Source: Euglena gracilis (lineage: Eukaryota > Euglenida > Euglenophyceae > Euglenales). From it: a DNA stretch of 64,000 bases. The notes below the pieces were generated by a model, which was not told the DNA's origin, made no database searches, and saw nothing but the letters and a program-made list of their open reading frames with translations. The stretch lies in contig CP154956.1 of assembly GCA_039621445.1 (NCBI GenBank), forward strand, positions 4,214,170 through 4,278,169, read 5' to 3'. This document shows, piece by piece, positions 24,886 to 38,871 of this stretch. Made by a program: the position numbers and the translations under genes. Each line of letters starts with the position of its first letter. The first letter of the stretch is position 1.

Positions 24886-27800
24886 CCCCCCGTTTTAAAT
24901 GGGGCACCCAAACAAATCATCTAGATACCTCCTCAGACCAAACCCTGGGTGTAACCACTCCTGGGCTAGATTCGATTTGAGAGACGCCTTAAAATTGTGT
25001 CAGGTTTCAATGGAAATGTCCACAAGGATATTATTGATGTGTGGGAACCTGAAGGTTGGGGGGGGGGCTCCGAGCGGATTTCCGTTGGTCGCCGTTATGG
25101 TGGTCAGCCCGACCTGGTCGGGCCGACCATGAGGTCGGGCCGACCACCATTTTTTTTGCACTACCCCCCCCCCCCTGGAAATTTAAGCCCCCCCCCTGAA
25201 ATTTTTCTTGCCAAAATCACCCCAAAACCAGTCAAAACCCACTTAAATGGCTCCAGAACCCACCAATCGGGGGTGAATATGCAAAAACTTGGAGGGGAAA
25301 TGCCCATTTTGGGCCACTTTTGGCAAAAGAACACCTCTCCCCATCGGATTTTCAACATAATTGCAAAATTTTGCACAAAAAGGATTTAGCCCTCCAAGTA
25401 TGTTGCCAACATAGAGGAGATTTTGTTAATTAGGGGGGGGGTGCGGGGGGGGGGCGGAGCCCCCCCGCCTATGAAAAAGTGAGCCACAAAAACAACTTAT
25501 CCCCCGAGTATGTTGCCAACTCAGAAGGGATTTTGTTATTTGACGTTCGGATGGGGGTGGAGGGAGGAGTTTCCTGCCTCTCGTGATGCAGAATGCTTGC
25601 ATTTCTACAGGATTTTCATGTAATCCCTGTTTCATCATTGTTTTTTTTCCCCCTCCGGGCCCCCATCAAGGGTCCACCGACCCCCCACCGACCAAAGATT
25701 TCCATCTGGGGGTGTTTATTTAAGCGTAAGACCCCCCCCACCAGTCAACCGCCATGCGCCCCGAAGGCCGCCTGGCCGAAGGCCGTGCATCGTCCGAAGG
25801 CCGATGCCCGCGCAGCGGCCGAAGGCCGCTGCAATTCAGAACTTGAAAAGTTGATGACGTTATTTAAAGGAGTAGGGTTAGGGTCAAGTTTCCATCCCAA
25901 ACTGTCCCATCCCATCCCCTCAACGTCGTTAAATTGGTGTCTGCAGGGGACCCAGCGAACCCAAAGAGGCGCCCAACTAGGGTTAAAAACATTGGGGGAC
26001 CCGAGCGAGGCGCCGAAGGCGCCGAGCGAGGGTCCCCCAATGTGTATTAAACCTAGTTGGGCGCCTCTTTGGGGTAGCTGGTCCCCTGCAGGCACCAGTT
26101 TTTCACGCATCAGTCACCGACCCTTCAGCTGGCCGATCGAGCCTTCGAGTGTTTGGTGGCAGGCTGGGAGTGAGGGCAGGATAGACGGCCGACTAGTCGG
26201 CTGACTCGCCAATTGGTTGGCCGACCGACAACGCCAATTGGTCGGTTGTCCTATTCGGCAGCTGGTCGCTGAAACAGGGGGGGGGATCCAGTTGGACGAC
26301 TAGTCGGCGAACTACCCACTCTGTGCTACTGAGTCAACTGACGACTTTTAAACTCCCCCTGGGTGGAGGGGGGAGTTTTCTGCCTCTCGTGAGAGTCATG
26401 GGCAGTTTCCCCCTAGGACCCCCCCAGGACCCACCGGGCGGTACCCACTTTATAATAACCTGAACTTGTGCTGCAAAATTTCCCCCAAGAAGACCCCCCC
26501 CCCCAGGACCCCCCCAGGACAGGGTCCTGGGGGGAACTGGCCATAAGTGCATTCCGGGTGATTTGGGCCCTCCACAGACCATTTTTATGCCCACCGACCA
26601 CCCACCGAGCCAGCAGGGGGGGTTTTAAAAAGTCGGCGGTTTGACTCAGTAGCACAGAGTGGGTAGTTCGCCGACTAGTCGGCCAACTGGCTCCCCCCCC
26701 CTGTCTCACCGACCAGCTGCCGACTAGGCCAACCGACCAATTGGCGTTGTCGGTCGGCCAACCAATTGGCTAGTCAGCCGACTAGCCGGCCGACTAGCCA
26801 GCCCACCCTTCCAGCCTGCCACCAAACAGTCGAAGGGTCGATCGACCAGCTGAAGGGTCGGTGACTGATGCGTGAAAAACTGGTGCCTGAAGGGGACCAG
26901 CTACCCCAAAGAGGCGCCCAACTAGGGTTAATACACATTGGGGGACCCTCGCTCGGCGCCTTCGGCGCCTCGCTCGGGTCCCCCAATGTTTTTAACCCTA
27001 GTTGGGCGCCTCTTTGGGTTCGCTGGGTCCCCTGCAGACACCAATTTAACGACGTTGAGGGGATGGGATGGGACAGTTTGGGATGGAAACTTGACCCTAA
27101 CCCTACTCCTTTAAATAACGTCATCAACTTTTCAAGTTCTGAATTGCAGCGGCCTTCGGCCGCTGCGGGGGCATGGGCCTGCGGCGGATGGACGGCCTTG
27201 GGGCAGGCGGCAGTCGGGGAGCAGGGCGGTTGACTGGTGGGGGGGTGGGTCTGACGCTTAAATAAACACCCCCAGATGGAAATCTTTGGTCGGTGGGGGG
27301 TCGGTGGACCCTTGATGGGGGCCCGGAGGGGAAAAAAAAACAATGATGAAACAGGGATTACATGAAAATCCTTTAGAAATGCAAGCATTCTGCATCACGA
27401 GAGGCAGGAAACTCCTCCCTCCACCCCCATCCGAACGTCAAATAACAAAATCCCTTCTGAGTTGGCAACATACTCGGGGGATAAGTTGTTTTTGTGGCTC
27501 ACTTTTTCATAGGCGGGGGGGGGGCTCCGCCCCCCCCCCCCGCACCCCCCCCCCCCTCAATTAACAAAATCCCCTCTATGTTGGCAACATACTTGGAGGG
27601 CTAAATCCTTTTTGTGCAAAATTTTGCAATTATATTGAAAATCCGATGGGAAGAGGTGTCCTTTTGCCAAAAGTGGCCCAAAATGGGCATTTCCCCTCCA
27701 AGTTTTTGCATATTCACCCCCGATTGGTGGGTTCTGGAGCCATTTAAGTGGGTTTTGACTGGTTTTGGGGTGATTTGGGCAAGAAAAATTTTCAGTGGGG

Positions 27801-28108
27801 GGGGGGCTTAAATTTCCAGAAAGGGGGGGGGTAGTGCAAAAAAATGGTGGTCGGCCCGACCTCATGGTCGGCCCGACCAGGTCGGGCCGACCACCACGAC
27901 GGCGACCACCGGAAATCCGCTCGGGCCCCCCCCCCCAACCTTCAGGTTCCCACACATCAATAATATCCTTGTGGACATTTCCATTGAAACCTGACACAAT
28001 TTTAAGGCGTCTCTCAAATCGAAGCTAGCCCAGGAGTGGTTACACCCAGGGTTTGGTCTGAGGAGGTATTTAGATGATTTGTTTGGGTGCCCCATTTAAA
28101 ACGGGGGG

Positions 28109-28109
<1 letters not shown>

Positions 28110-28182
<73 letters not shown>

Positions 28183-28241
28183 TGTGTCTGTGTGTGTGTG
28201 TGTGTGTGTGTGTCTGTGTGTCTGTGTGTGTGTGTGTGTGT

Positions 28242-28314
<73 letters not shown>

Positions 28315-28315
28315 C
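28110..28315. repeat. (TG)n in right foldback arm
   Basis: TG tract with several TC interruptions, the inverse of 24709-24885. Confidence 0.95.
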
Positions 28316-28374
28316 CCCCTAGCAAGTGGTTCGGACCCACAGGCCAGAGCAACTTCGCCACATGCACCACATCA

Positions 28375-28557
<183 letters not shown>

Positions 28558-28751
28558 TCATTCACCCACTTTTTGTGTTTTGAAAAAACCCAACCCCCCC
28601 CCCTCCCGTTGGGGGGCAACCCGGGCCTCGCTCGCACTTAACATTGGAGCAAACTGAGACGTTGCGCAAACACGCAACATCCAAGATTCCCAATACCGAG
28701 GCCTGAGATCCAAGGCTGTTTGAATTGGTGTGTCCTGCTCAGGGGTCACTG

Positions 28752-30899
28752 TGAGCGACCCCCCCCCTCGTTCCCAGCTGAGGGACTGGAAAATTCGTGC
28801 TCTGCTGGCTGCCCCCTCCCAACAGGGGCCTTCAAGACCTGCCATCCTCGATTTCCCTTTGGGCAAATCGAATCTCCCAGTCCAAAGTCGCAAGGTTGTG
28901 GTTGCAAAACTTGCAACAACCGCAACTATTTGCAATGAAAAAGCCAAGGGTGCTGTTGGGAAAATGTGCAATGGAATCCTTTTAATTTATTATTCAGTAT
29001 TTGTCATCGTCCTGGGGTGCCTGCAGACCATAAAGTTCCAGGTTGTTCTTTTTGTGCGCAGGCCCCTGGCTGCATCAGGACGAAAGCATAGAAGGGACCC
29101 TGACCCCTGGGCGGGGGGTCCAACCAGCCAGCAGCCTTTCCAGCCCTAACCCCCCAACAACGAGTTTCACCACTGATTATTCTTTACCGCCCTTTGGACA
29201 GCCCCGACCCCCGGGGGGTCACTCCACTCTTCGAAAAACCAGTCAGCCACTTTTTCGGGAGACCAGTCAGTCACCCCCTGGTGACGGTGACGGGGTCGGC
29301 CACTCTGGAATCCAAACGAAATTTGACCAAAAACATGAAGAAAAAAAAGGTCACTTTGGTTTTTTGCCGACCCTCCCCAGGGGGAGGGGTCCGGGCCAAA
29401 AACCGGGCAGGCACCTTGAAAAAAACCGGGCCCCCCCCGGGGGGGGGGGGGGGGGTCGGCCAGTGACCAAGTGATTGTATGAGCTGGGCTGCAAGAGTTT
29501 TTTTTTTGATTTTGGGCTTTTTTTTGCTTTTTTCTTTGCTTAAAGACCGGGGGACTGGCTGGCCATTTTCCTTGACACTGGAAAAAAGCCACAAGCTTGA
29601 CTCGCCCCCCCCCCCCCGAGCCAAGGTCCCCCAACAGGGGAAAATTGCCTCCAGCGCTGTGTGCCGAGGTGGAAATTGGGTGAATGTTCATAATTTTTTG
29701 TCTGTCTTTGTTCCAAAACAAAAAAAGGGTATTTTTTTGGCAGGTTTTGGGGGGTCAAAAAAATTCTGGCACAACGATCACTGGTGAAAAAAAATTACAC
29801 AAGCTAATCCCAGCAACCCCCCCCCCCCCCGGGAGGAGGTCCACAAGGATTTCCACTTGCTGATTCAGACCAGCTTCAGTCGAGCCCCGCCCGGGGGGGG
29901 GGGGCTGTAAACCCTTGAACAGAAGCCTGTTTCAGGGTAAAACTGGTGAAAATGGGTCAAAAAATAGTCTGTCAATTCGGGGCCAAGAAGCGATTTTTTG
30001 CAGTTTCGACTTTTGGTACGTTCTGCATTGCACCACCCAAGGGGTGTCAACAGTGACAGGACAAAATGTTTCGTGATCTGATCAAGCTATTTCACTGCAA
30101 AAACGGAGGGCATAACCCCCCCCATTTAAATGTCACTCTTTACCACAAATTCCTTGACGTAGTGTAGAGTTCAGCTCTTTACCTACTTCATTTCCGATTT
30201 TGGAAGCATCGGAAAATTTCCCAAAAATGGGCCGAAAATGGGCCGAAAAATGGCCGTAAAATCAGGCTACACAAAGAGTTGGGGGAAAAGTAAAGCATGA
30301 TCAGGATTGATCAAGATCGGGCATTCATTTTTGGTCTCCGGACATTTCCTTTGATTTTGCTTCATTGTCTGGATATTTTTAATTTTTTGACCAAAAAAAG
30401 GCTCCAAAACACCCCAAATGGCCAATTTGGGCCGCAAAACCAAGCCGGATCGCGGGCCAGGAGTGCCGTCTACCAAAACAGCGAATGGGGGGGGGATAGA
30501 GGGTCTCGAGGGACGATAAAGGGTCTTTCAGGGGCACATTTCGTCTGACAGACACTTTCAATAATAATTTTTTCTGGAGATACTTTCGATAATTTTTTTG
30601 ACCTTAATTCTCACCTAGGCGAAATGGCAGGGTCGAGAATCCCACCCCCTTTGGATCCCTTGTCGGCTTGAAGAACTTGGGAACAAGAACAACAACTGGT
30701 GATTCAGAAAGCTGGGATCCAGTTCAACCGGGGGGAAAAAAATCCGGGAACGGGTCCAGGGTCATGGTGATAATCCGCGGTTTCACAACCTACCCAGGGG
30801 CGGAGGGGCGGGTTCCACCCCGCCCCCTTTCCTGTTGCTTTAACTCCACACTCCGTCAACTTACCACTCATACAGAATTGCCTACTAACGGCCCTAAAA
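28752..30899. other. No gene recognised
   Basis: Contains the third GTGACTGACTGG element and unique-looking AT-richer DNA. No coding block or RNA gene was recognised. Confidence 0.5.
29170..29480. mobile_element. GTGACTGACTGG-repeat hairpin element, third copy
   Basis: Same interior strings as the 19.6-kb copy, ending GGCCAGTGACCAAGTGATTG. Confidence 0.5.
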
Positions 30900-32346
30900 C
30901 CTATTTTCTGGGCCCAACGCCTGTCTTGAATTTCTTCTGACTAAAACGGAATTCAGGCTGAAATTGTTTTGGACAGTCGATTTCCTTTCAGGCGCCCGTT
31001 TAGGTAAGTCGATTTCCAAGACACTGAAATTGTGTATAGCTAACCTTGAAAATTCCCCCCTCCCCGGCCAGAAAACTTTCGCCACCCAGCCCCACAAATT
31101 TCGCCAGTCAACAAAAATCTTTGCCCCAGTTCCACACGTTTTCGTACCTTGACCTGGTTTACTTTGCCCCTGATCCTCGACTTTTTTGCCACATCTGGCA
31201 AAAAGTGGAGACCAGTTGAAATCAGGCTGCTTTTGTGTTAAAAAAAAACCTCGCTCCCAACATCTCACAGAAAAAAAAAGTTATGGTCATCTTTGATCAG
31301 TGGCCAATGTCGGCCCCGAGCGAGAAATTGGTGATGGAATTTTTGGTGGTCTCTGGCGACAAGTCGCTGTGATTGGTCGCTAGAAAATGGTCACTAGCCA
31401 CCATTGTCCGTCCAGTCGGCCCGACCACCAACAATTAGTCAACCCCCCCAAGAAAAAAAATTAACCCCCCCCCCCAAATTCATTCATATATGAAAGGAAA
31501 ATTACTCGAAACCCACCCAAATGTCTTCAAAACCCCCATTCGGGGGTTGATTTGCATAAAATTTTGGGCAATATCTTCTTTTTGCGCCTGTTCAGTGAAA
31601 CCACAGCCAAAACCATTACCAAAATTCATCAGCTCAACAGCGTTTACCTGTGGGGGCCGTGGGCCCCGGGCGGATGATTGGCTATGACGATCCCAGAGGT
31701 CGGGCCGACCTCTGGATCTCTGCACCTGGACCTCTCGACAGAAATAGCCAATGTACCGCATTACCCCCCCTGTTCAAAGCACTTTTGAATATAGATCAGG
31801 CCGAACCTGGTCGGCACGACCAATTGGAGGTCAGGCCGACCATGTGGTCGGATGACCTCCATGGTTTTCAATTTCAGAAGCATCCAAACCCTTGGCCACA
31901 CCCTGTGGAAATACAGAGGAGGCCGTAGGCCGACTGTTCATTAGGGTGCGCGTTTTGGCCATCCTTGCCTTGCCTTGCACATACGAGGGTGTGCGTTTTG
32001 GCCATCCATACCTTGCACACACAAAAGGATTTTGCTATTTTGGGCAGGGGGGGTCCGGGGGGCGGCAGTCCCCCCCCCCCCCCGGAGGAGGCCATAGGCC
32101 GACTAAATTCATAAGGGTGCACGTTTCGGCCGCCCTGCACAAGGGGTATTTTGTTATTTGGGGCAGGGGTCTGGGGGCTGCCGCCCCCCCCCCCCTCCCG
32201 GAGGAGGCTGTAGGTCGACTAAGTTCATTAGACATTTTTGAGTCATATTTAATGAATCAAATTTTGAGGGGGGGCTTACATTTCAAAGGGGGGGGGGGGG
32301 GTGATGCGGCTGATTGGTGGTCGGGTCATGCTGTGGTGATGGCCAC

Positions 32347-32773
32347 CAGGCTTTTGCTTAAGGGCCCCCGGGGGGGGGGGGTACTGGCTAGCCAATCGGC
32401 TAGACACTGGAAAAAGTGGACTAGCTAGACCCCCCCCCGGGGGGGGGGGGTCCCCCGGACTGGGAATTTTTTTTCCTCCGGCGCTGCGCCGGAGGAAAAA
32501 TTGAGGTTTTTAACAGGTTTTTGGCTGATTTTGTTCCAAAAATTCCCAAAAATGGCCCAAAACCGGCATTTTTGGCCATTTTTGGGGGTCCCCCCAAAAA
32601 AATTTCGGCGCTTTGCGCCGGCCATTGGAAAAAAAATTTCCACTAGCTAGCCTTGCTAGCAGCCCCCCCCCCGGGGGGGGGTCTGCTAGAAAACCCACTA
32701 GCCAGATTTGGACTAGCTGCAGTACAGCCCCCCCCCCCTGGGGGGGTACTGCAATCCCTTAAGCAAAAGCCTG
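32347..32773. mobile_element. hAT-type MITE (CAGGCTTTTGCTTAAGG family), second copy
   Basis: Left CAGGCTTTTGCTTAAGGG and right CCCTTAAGCAAAAGCCTG are perfect inverted repeats. Flanked by the perfect 8-bp repeat ATGGCCAC (32339-32346 and 32774-32781). Confidence 0.9.
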
Positions 32774-33261
32774 ATGGCCACGTGTTGATATTGTTGTTGG
32801 CCACGTGTGAGACCGTGGTCATCACACGGGATTTTGTCATTGGAGGGCGGGGGGTGGGCTGCGTGGGGTTCCCCCCCCTCCCGCTTGATGCCCAAGGGGG
32901 GGGCGGCACGCCGTGGCGAGCCGCCCGGCTAGGGGGGGGGGGGGGGGGGAGGGGGGTTTTTGGCATGGCGAGGGGGGGTCCCGGATGGGGGGGGTAGGGG
33001 TGCGCGGGGTGTTCCCAAGAAGTTTTTCTTTGGCGCGGTGGACATGGGGTGGCGAGGGGTTCTGAAAAGGGGGGGGAGGGGGAGTCATGGCACAAAGTGG
33101 GGCCCCCATACCCCATACCCCCCCCATACCCCCCCCATACCCTACCCCCCCCATACCCTACCCCCCCCATACCCTCCCCCCCCCACCCCCCCCCCATCCC
33201 CCCCCCATCCCCCAAAATTTTTTTTTGCCCGGAAGCGTTTTTTTTGGCCTCCTGGACCCTT

Positions 33262-33705
33262 TTGTGGTCAAATCGCGGGACGTATGCAACTGTTCGAGTG
33301 CCCGGGGGGGGGCTCCCGCCCCCCCCCGGACCCCCCCCGGCAAAAAAATAACCTCATCCTTGACTACCGATCTGTTTTTGTGGCCAAATCGCGCTTTGTG
33401 GTCAAATCGCGGGACGTATGCAACTGTTCGAGTGCCCGGGGGGGGGCTCCCGCCCCCCCCGGACCCCCCCGGCAAAAAAAATAACCTCATCCTTGTCTAC
33501 CGATCTGTTTTTGTGGCCAAATCGCGCTTTGCGGTCAAATCGCGGGACGTATGCAACTGTTCGAGTGCCCGGGGGGGGGGGCTCCCGCCCCCCGGACCCC
33601 CCCCTGGCAAAAAAAATAACCTCATCCTTGTCTACCGATCTGTTTTTGTGGCCAAATCGCGCTTTGTGGTCAAATCCCACGACGTATGCAAGTGTTCCAG
33701 GGGCC
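33262..33705. repeat. 134-bp tandem repeat, about 3.3 copies
   Basis: Unit contains GGACGTATGCAACTGTTCGA, a poly-G/poly-C hairpin and TTTGTGGCCAAATCGCGC; copies start near 33278, 33412, 33545 and 33681. Flanked by long CCCATA-type tracts. Confidence 0.88.
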
Positions 33706-34561
33706 ATAAACCTCATCAACAACATCTCCAAACCCTTCCCCCATACCCCCCACATACCCCCATACCCCCCCATACCCCCCCCATACCCCCCCATACCCCC
33801 CCCATACCCCCCCCATACCCTAGGTATGGGGGCCCCACTTTGTGCCATATGTGGGGAGGGGGGGTAAAATGGCGTGGCGAGGGGGTCGGTGAGGGGGGGG
33901 GGAGGGGTGTGCCGACCCCCCAAGGGCGCCGAAGGTGCCTTCAGGAGGTTGTTTATGGCGTTCGCCCGCGGCCAGGGCTGTACGGGAAGGCCTGGTGGGG
34001 GGTCAACCCCCTCCACCCGGGAGGTGGGGGGGGGTCGACACACCCCACCCTCCACAGCATTTTCAGAGATTTTTTTTAAAAAATTTTCGTCGCCTTTGGC
34101 ACCGGGGAAAGTTTGTTGGGGTCGAAATTTGGTGCGGGAGGAGGTTGTGGTTGGTGGCTGTCCTTACAGAACAGCCCCCAAAAGAAGTTATTGGCCAATT
34201 TTTTTTTGCAAATTGACCCCCCCCCCCCAAATGGGGGCTCCCGGATCTGGCCTGGGGGGGGGAGGTAGTGGGCCGACCTTAGGTCGGCCCACGGTCGCCA
34301 AAGGTCGCTATGGGCATTTCCTACTCAGTTTTTTTTTTTGCATTGTAGCGCCGCAGGCAGCTGTTCAGCGTTTGACCTTTGGCGACCGTGGGCCGACCTG
34401 AGGTCAGCCCACTACCCCCCCCCCCACCCAGGCCAGATCTTCCCCCCCCAAATGGGGGTTTCTGCAGGCATTGGGGTGAGTTTTGAGTCATTTCCCTTCA
34501 TATGTGAATGAACTTTTTTGGAGGGGGGGGGCATGGTAAAAAAATTTTCAGGGGGTTGACT

Positions 34562-34562
34562 G

Positions 34563-34624
<62 letters not shown>

Positions 34625-34643
34625 CATTATGATTATTATTATT
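34562..34643. repeat. (ATT)n microsatellite
   Basis: About 25 ATT units. Confidence 0.95.
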
Positions 34644-35716
34644 GACTTACCTCCAATGGTCGGTAGGCCATCACCACAGTCGCTAGCGACTTGTCACTAG
34701 CGATCACCAAAAAGTGCATCACCAATTTCCCGCAATAAGCTGCCAATGTCTGGTGAATGTTGTTCAACTTGTCAGCATTCAGCAAATTGCAATGCCCTCT
34801 CAACTGCCTCTGGCTCTGGAACCAGAAGCATTTTGACTGGACATTGTGGATCGAAAACGAAAGAGAAAGCAAATTTTTTTTCCGGAGTGGCGAAAATTAA
34901 CCCGGCAGGGGCGGACGAGACTTTGGGGCAAAATGGAACAGGGGCGGAAATGATTGCGTGGGGGGGGGGGGCAGAAATATTTGGACGAGGCGGCGAAATT
35001 TACAGGGACGGGCGGCAAAAATATTTGGGTTCGGGGCAAAATATACCCAAGGTTAGCTTAAGTCGGTCGATTTCCAAGACATTGAAATCTGTTGCAGGTC
35101 AGATTGGGAATTTTTAGTGGAATTTCGGACAAATTTGGACTTCCACTTTTTTCGCCATTTTTGGTCCTATTGGGTTCTGGAAGCGAAGCGTTTTGGACCA
35201 ATAAAAGCTAATTTTTGCGATCAGATGATCACAGCTGGCTGAAATTTGGACGTCCCATTTCATTTTCTCGAATTTCAGAATGAGCATTCTGCACAATTTG
35301 GCCAGATTCAGTTGCCATCGCTGGTCGTCTGATCAGAGAAGCTTTCAATTGAGGGGTGATTTGGCAACCGTCAAAGCCCAAGCTGCTGAAACAAAGGGAT
35401 ACGATCCCGATCGTCTAAATTCAGGAATTTCAGGAAATCTCGATATTGCCAACATGGAACAAAACGTCATTCAGGAAAATGAAACAAAAAAGGCCGGTCG
35501 ATTTCTAAGACATTGAAATCTGTTTTGGTCAGTCAATTTCCATTCAGGCACCCGTTTAGGTCAGTCGATTTCCTTTCAGACGCCTGTTAACGGGCCAAAA
35601 ACCACTTTTTTTGGTAATATTTCCATCCACGCGGTTCGGTGGAATGAAATTCAAGACAGCCATGCAGGCCGACAAAGCAGGTTTTCATAAAATCGACCGA
35701 CACGAATCAAATACAT

Positions 35717-35857
35717 CTTCCCAAGCAAAATGGGCAAAATCGACCGACATAACAGATTCAGCAGGGCGCCGGGCCGCTCGCTTCGCTCGCATGGCCCGGT
35801 GAATCTGCTGAATCTGTTATGTCGGTCGATTTTGCCCATTTTGCTTGTTTGGGAAGA
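35717..35857. repeat. Near-perfect hairpin of about 140 bp
   Basis: Arms of about 50 nt containing AATCGACCGACATAACAGAT and its complement around a GC-rich loop. Confidence 0.85.
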
Positions 35858-36291
35858 TGTATTTGATTCCCACGCAACTGAACGCTGGGCAGTGCCACCA
35901 GGCCGCAGGGCTGGGCTGCAAGGTCGCCGCCATATCTCTCAGACGTCTGCTGCCTCAAAATCAAAGGAAATGCCTGTACAAAAAGCCCTTGGAACGCCCC
36001 AACTGACGATGCTTTGATTTCCCCGTAACTCCATGGCCAGCCTGAGTTATGGCCAAGATGTTTTCGCTCCAAACACTGCACTGTTTTGGCCTGTTTTTGA
36101 CATTTTTGTGCCGTTTCAGGGTCAAAGATCTAAAATTTCAAAAAAAAACTATCTCCAAAATTGGTGGCCAATCAAAACAGATCACTGGGGAGCTGAAATA
36201 AAGCCCTGTATCCCCCCGTACAGGCATCCGGGGCAACTATTCAGCCCGTCCACCGCTGGTCCAGATCAGGAATCCAGTTGCCCCCCCCCCC

Positions 36292-37049
36292 CAGGGATGG
36301 ATGGGAAGCCTTGGGGGGGGGGGGGGTCGGACCCCCCCCTCCCGACACGGAGGGGGGGGGGTGGGTCGGACCCCCCCCTCCTACCTCGAAACTGAGGGGG
36401 GGCCGAAATTTTTTCGATTTCATGGACGGGCAAAGGGCCGGAAATCGGGTCGGAATCGGTCAAAACCCTGATTTTTCTTTGAAAATCGATCCAAAAATGC
36501 TCATTTTTTGAATTTTTTGAACATGTTTTTGGGGGAAAACACCAACACATCAAAAAATGGGCAATATGGCCAAAAGTTAGCAAAAGGGGTGTTTTTTGGG
36601 TACTTGTTCGCTGTGCGACCCCCAGTGAAATTTTTTCTAAGTCGGAATTTTTAGGGTTATTGAAGGAGTAGGGTTAGGTGCGCACATGCACATTTTGCGC
36701 TACATGGCCATGTTGCGCAACATGGCCATGTAGCGCAACATGGCCATGTAGCGCAAAGTGGCCATTAGCGCACCTAACCCTACTCCTTCAATAACCCTAA
36801 AAATTCCGACTTAGAAAAAATTTCACTGGGGGTCGCACAGCGAACAAGTACCGTTTTTTGCTCATTTTTCTGCTATTTTTGGCACCTGTCAAGGAGGGGG
36901 GGGTGGGGGGTCCAGACCCCCCCTCCCAACATCTAGGGGGGGGGGTGGTCCGGACCCCCCCATCCCACCTTACCCCCCAGGGGGGGGGTGGTCGGGACCC
37001 CCCCCCCTACCACCTACCTCAATACCGAAGGGCTTCCCATCCATCCCTG
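36292..37049. mobile_element. Larger relative with CAGGGATGGATGGGAAGCC ends and a central palindrome
   Basis: Same terminal repeats as 54385-54956, with poly-C flanks. The centre (about 36600-36852) is a near-perfect palindrome of about 250 bp including TGCGCTACATGGCCATG-type repeats. It lies between RBX1 and the large inverted repeat upstream. Confidence 0.82.
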
Positions 37050-37349
37050 CCCCCCCCCCCTCAAAACGATCCAGTTACCGGGGGGGGGGGGGGGGGGCTG
37101 CCTCCCTTGGGCCTCTGCACGTTCTCGGTCCGTCAGGAAATAGAAATGGGCGTGGATCAACCTGTGTTGGTGGACAGAAAAGAGACCTGATTTTGCGGTT
37201 GTGATCAGAAGAAATGCTCAGGGTGTGGGAAAAAAGAGAGGACAGGATGCCCATTAAGACCTGACTTCTGCAAGAAGTCAGGTTCAGGAGTTGCGCTTGA
37301 ACTTGAAACTCTCACCCACCCCTGCCATTTGGACTCCACAGTCCCATCA

Positions 37350-37642
<293 letters not shown>

Positions 37643-38220
37643 GTTGAAACGTTGCCAACTGGAAGTTGAAAGAATTAGTGCGAAGGGTGGAACTCAGCGC
37701 CAGACATGAATAACTCGTCAATTTATGACGAAACCCTTTGAAGTTTTTCTTCGTGTTAAAATGCGAATTATTATCGCACTCACAAAGCAGCATGCACATT
37801 CTTTTTGAATGAAAAGGACATGAAAATGCAGATAAAAAACGATGAACGGTCCAGGAGGCAGGAGGAGACAGAGCTGGGAAAACAGAAAATGCAACTGGCC
37901 CGCGAACGGCAAATTTAAGATTCGCTAACTCATTTTTCTCCCAAAGACCCCCCCTTTGGGCCTAGCCCCCCATCTGCCAACCATTAAGTGCTACTTTCAT
38001 CTCCAATAAAGCCTCTTCTGTTTTCTGCATTGCATCCCAAACCTGTGTCCAATTGCAATGCAAACCCTGAGTTTTCACAGCACATGTTACACCAAAAGCT
38101 GTGAAACATTTTGCAGAAGTTTCATCCAAAAACATTTTGTCACCCCAACCTCCCAGTGACACCATTTTACCCTAGTGTCCTGCAAAGAGTCCCTGGGCCT
38201 GCAAAGGCCCCCCCTATGTG

Positions 38221-38871
38221 GCGTTGGCCGGATGCTGCGATCCGCAAAATTTCTAAGGGCGGTAAGCAGGAGGCAGATGGCCCGGTGAACGGTCACTTGG
38301 TGGACAGTGTTATTTTTTTCTCAGAGTTTGGCATTTTCCCTGCCAAGTGGAAATTTTGGATGTCTTCTTATACATGGATGGATGAAAGTTGACAACAACC
38401 GCCAACTTTGCATTCAGCACCCGTGCAATGCAGTGCCCCATTTTCCTAAGTACTGCGTGGGAAGTGTTGACACGTTTCCCATTCGTACGGACGGGGCATA
38501 CGGTCGTTATCAACCGAAATATGCTGGGAACGTGGTGTCCAGGCTCCTCTTCTTGTTAGACAAAAATCCCATACGTTTTTTGTGCGAAACACACGAACTT
38601 TTGCCTGGAGAGGGGCATTACTACAAAGTTTGAGGTGATTATCAGCCACCTCGGAATGGTTGCGTGGGTGACGGGTCCTCATCCCGGTGCATTCTCCGAC
38701 ACAACCATGCTGCCACTCAACACACCAAAGTGGGATTTGGTTGGTCTAAGTCATTGTTACGTGTTGGGCGACCTGGCCTACATATCGGTTTCTCATGTTC
38801 TCCCTTCTTTTAAGAACGCGCGACGGGACACGGAAAGACTGTTGAATCGGCTGACATACTTCGGAGGCTAG
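38221..38871 (+). pseudogene. Decayed PIF/Harbinger-type (DDE_Tnp_4) transposase
   Basis: Successive frames give SVDTFPIRTDGAYGRYQPKY, then TGPHPGAFSDTTML and CYVLGDLAYISVSHVLPSFK. These match the first Asp (VD), the PG..SD and the LGD.AY second Asp of DDE_4 nucleases. At least one frameshift near 38633 and a stop at 38869 show it is broken. The HTH and third acidic residue were not seen. Confidence 0.65.

Larger units (their letters stand above)
30900..35550. mobile_element. Second large inverted-repeat element (diverged arms)
   Basis: Segments around 30960-31560 reappear inverted around 34490-35110. Examples are the GTCGATTTCCAAGACA block, the TCGCTAGCGACTTGTC block and the CATTCATATATGAAAGG block. 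Between them lie a CAGGCTTTTG MITE, poly-C tracts and a 134-bp tandem array. Edges are approximate. Confidence 0.6.

Noticed and set aside
25593-27388. Matching ~204-aa frames on opposite strands
   Set aside because: They are the two arms of the foldback element read in mirror image. They have low-complexity composition and no recognisable domain.
33087-34079. 330-aa Pro-rich frame
   Set aside because: Produced by poly-C tracts and a 134-bp tandem repeat; frame openness is due to GC-rich low complexity.
33000-34400. Repeated poly-C/CCCATA spacing as a CRISPR array
   Set aside because: No conserved short repeat with unique spacers; it is a eukaryotic tandem repeat with homopolymer drift.
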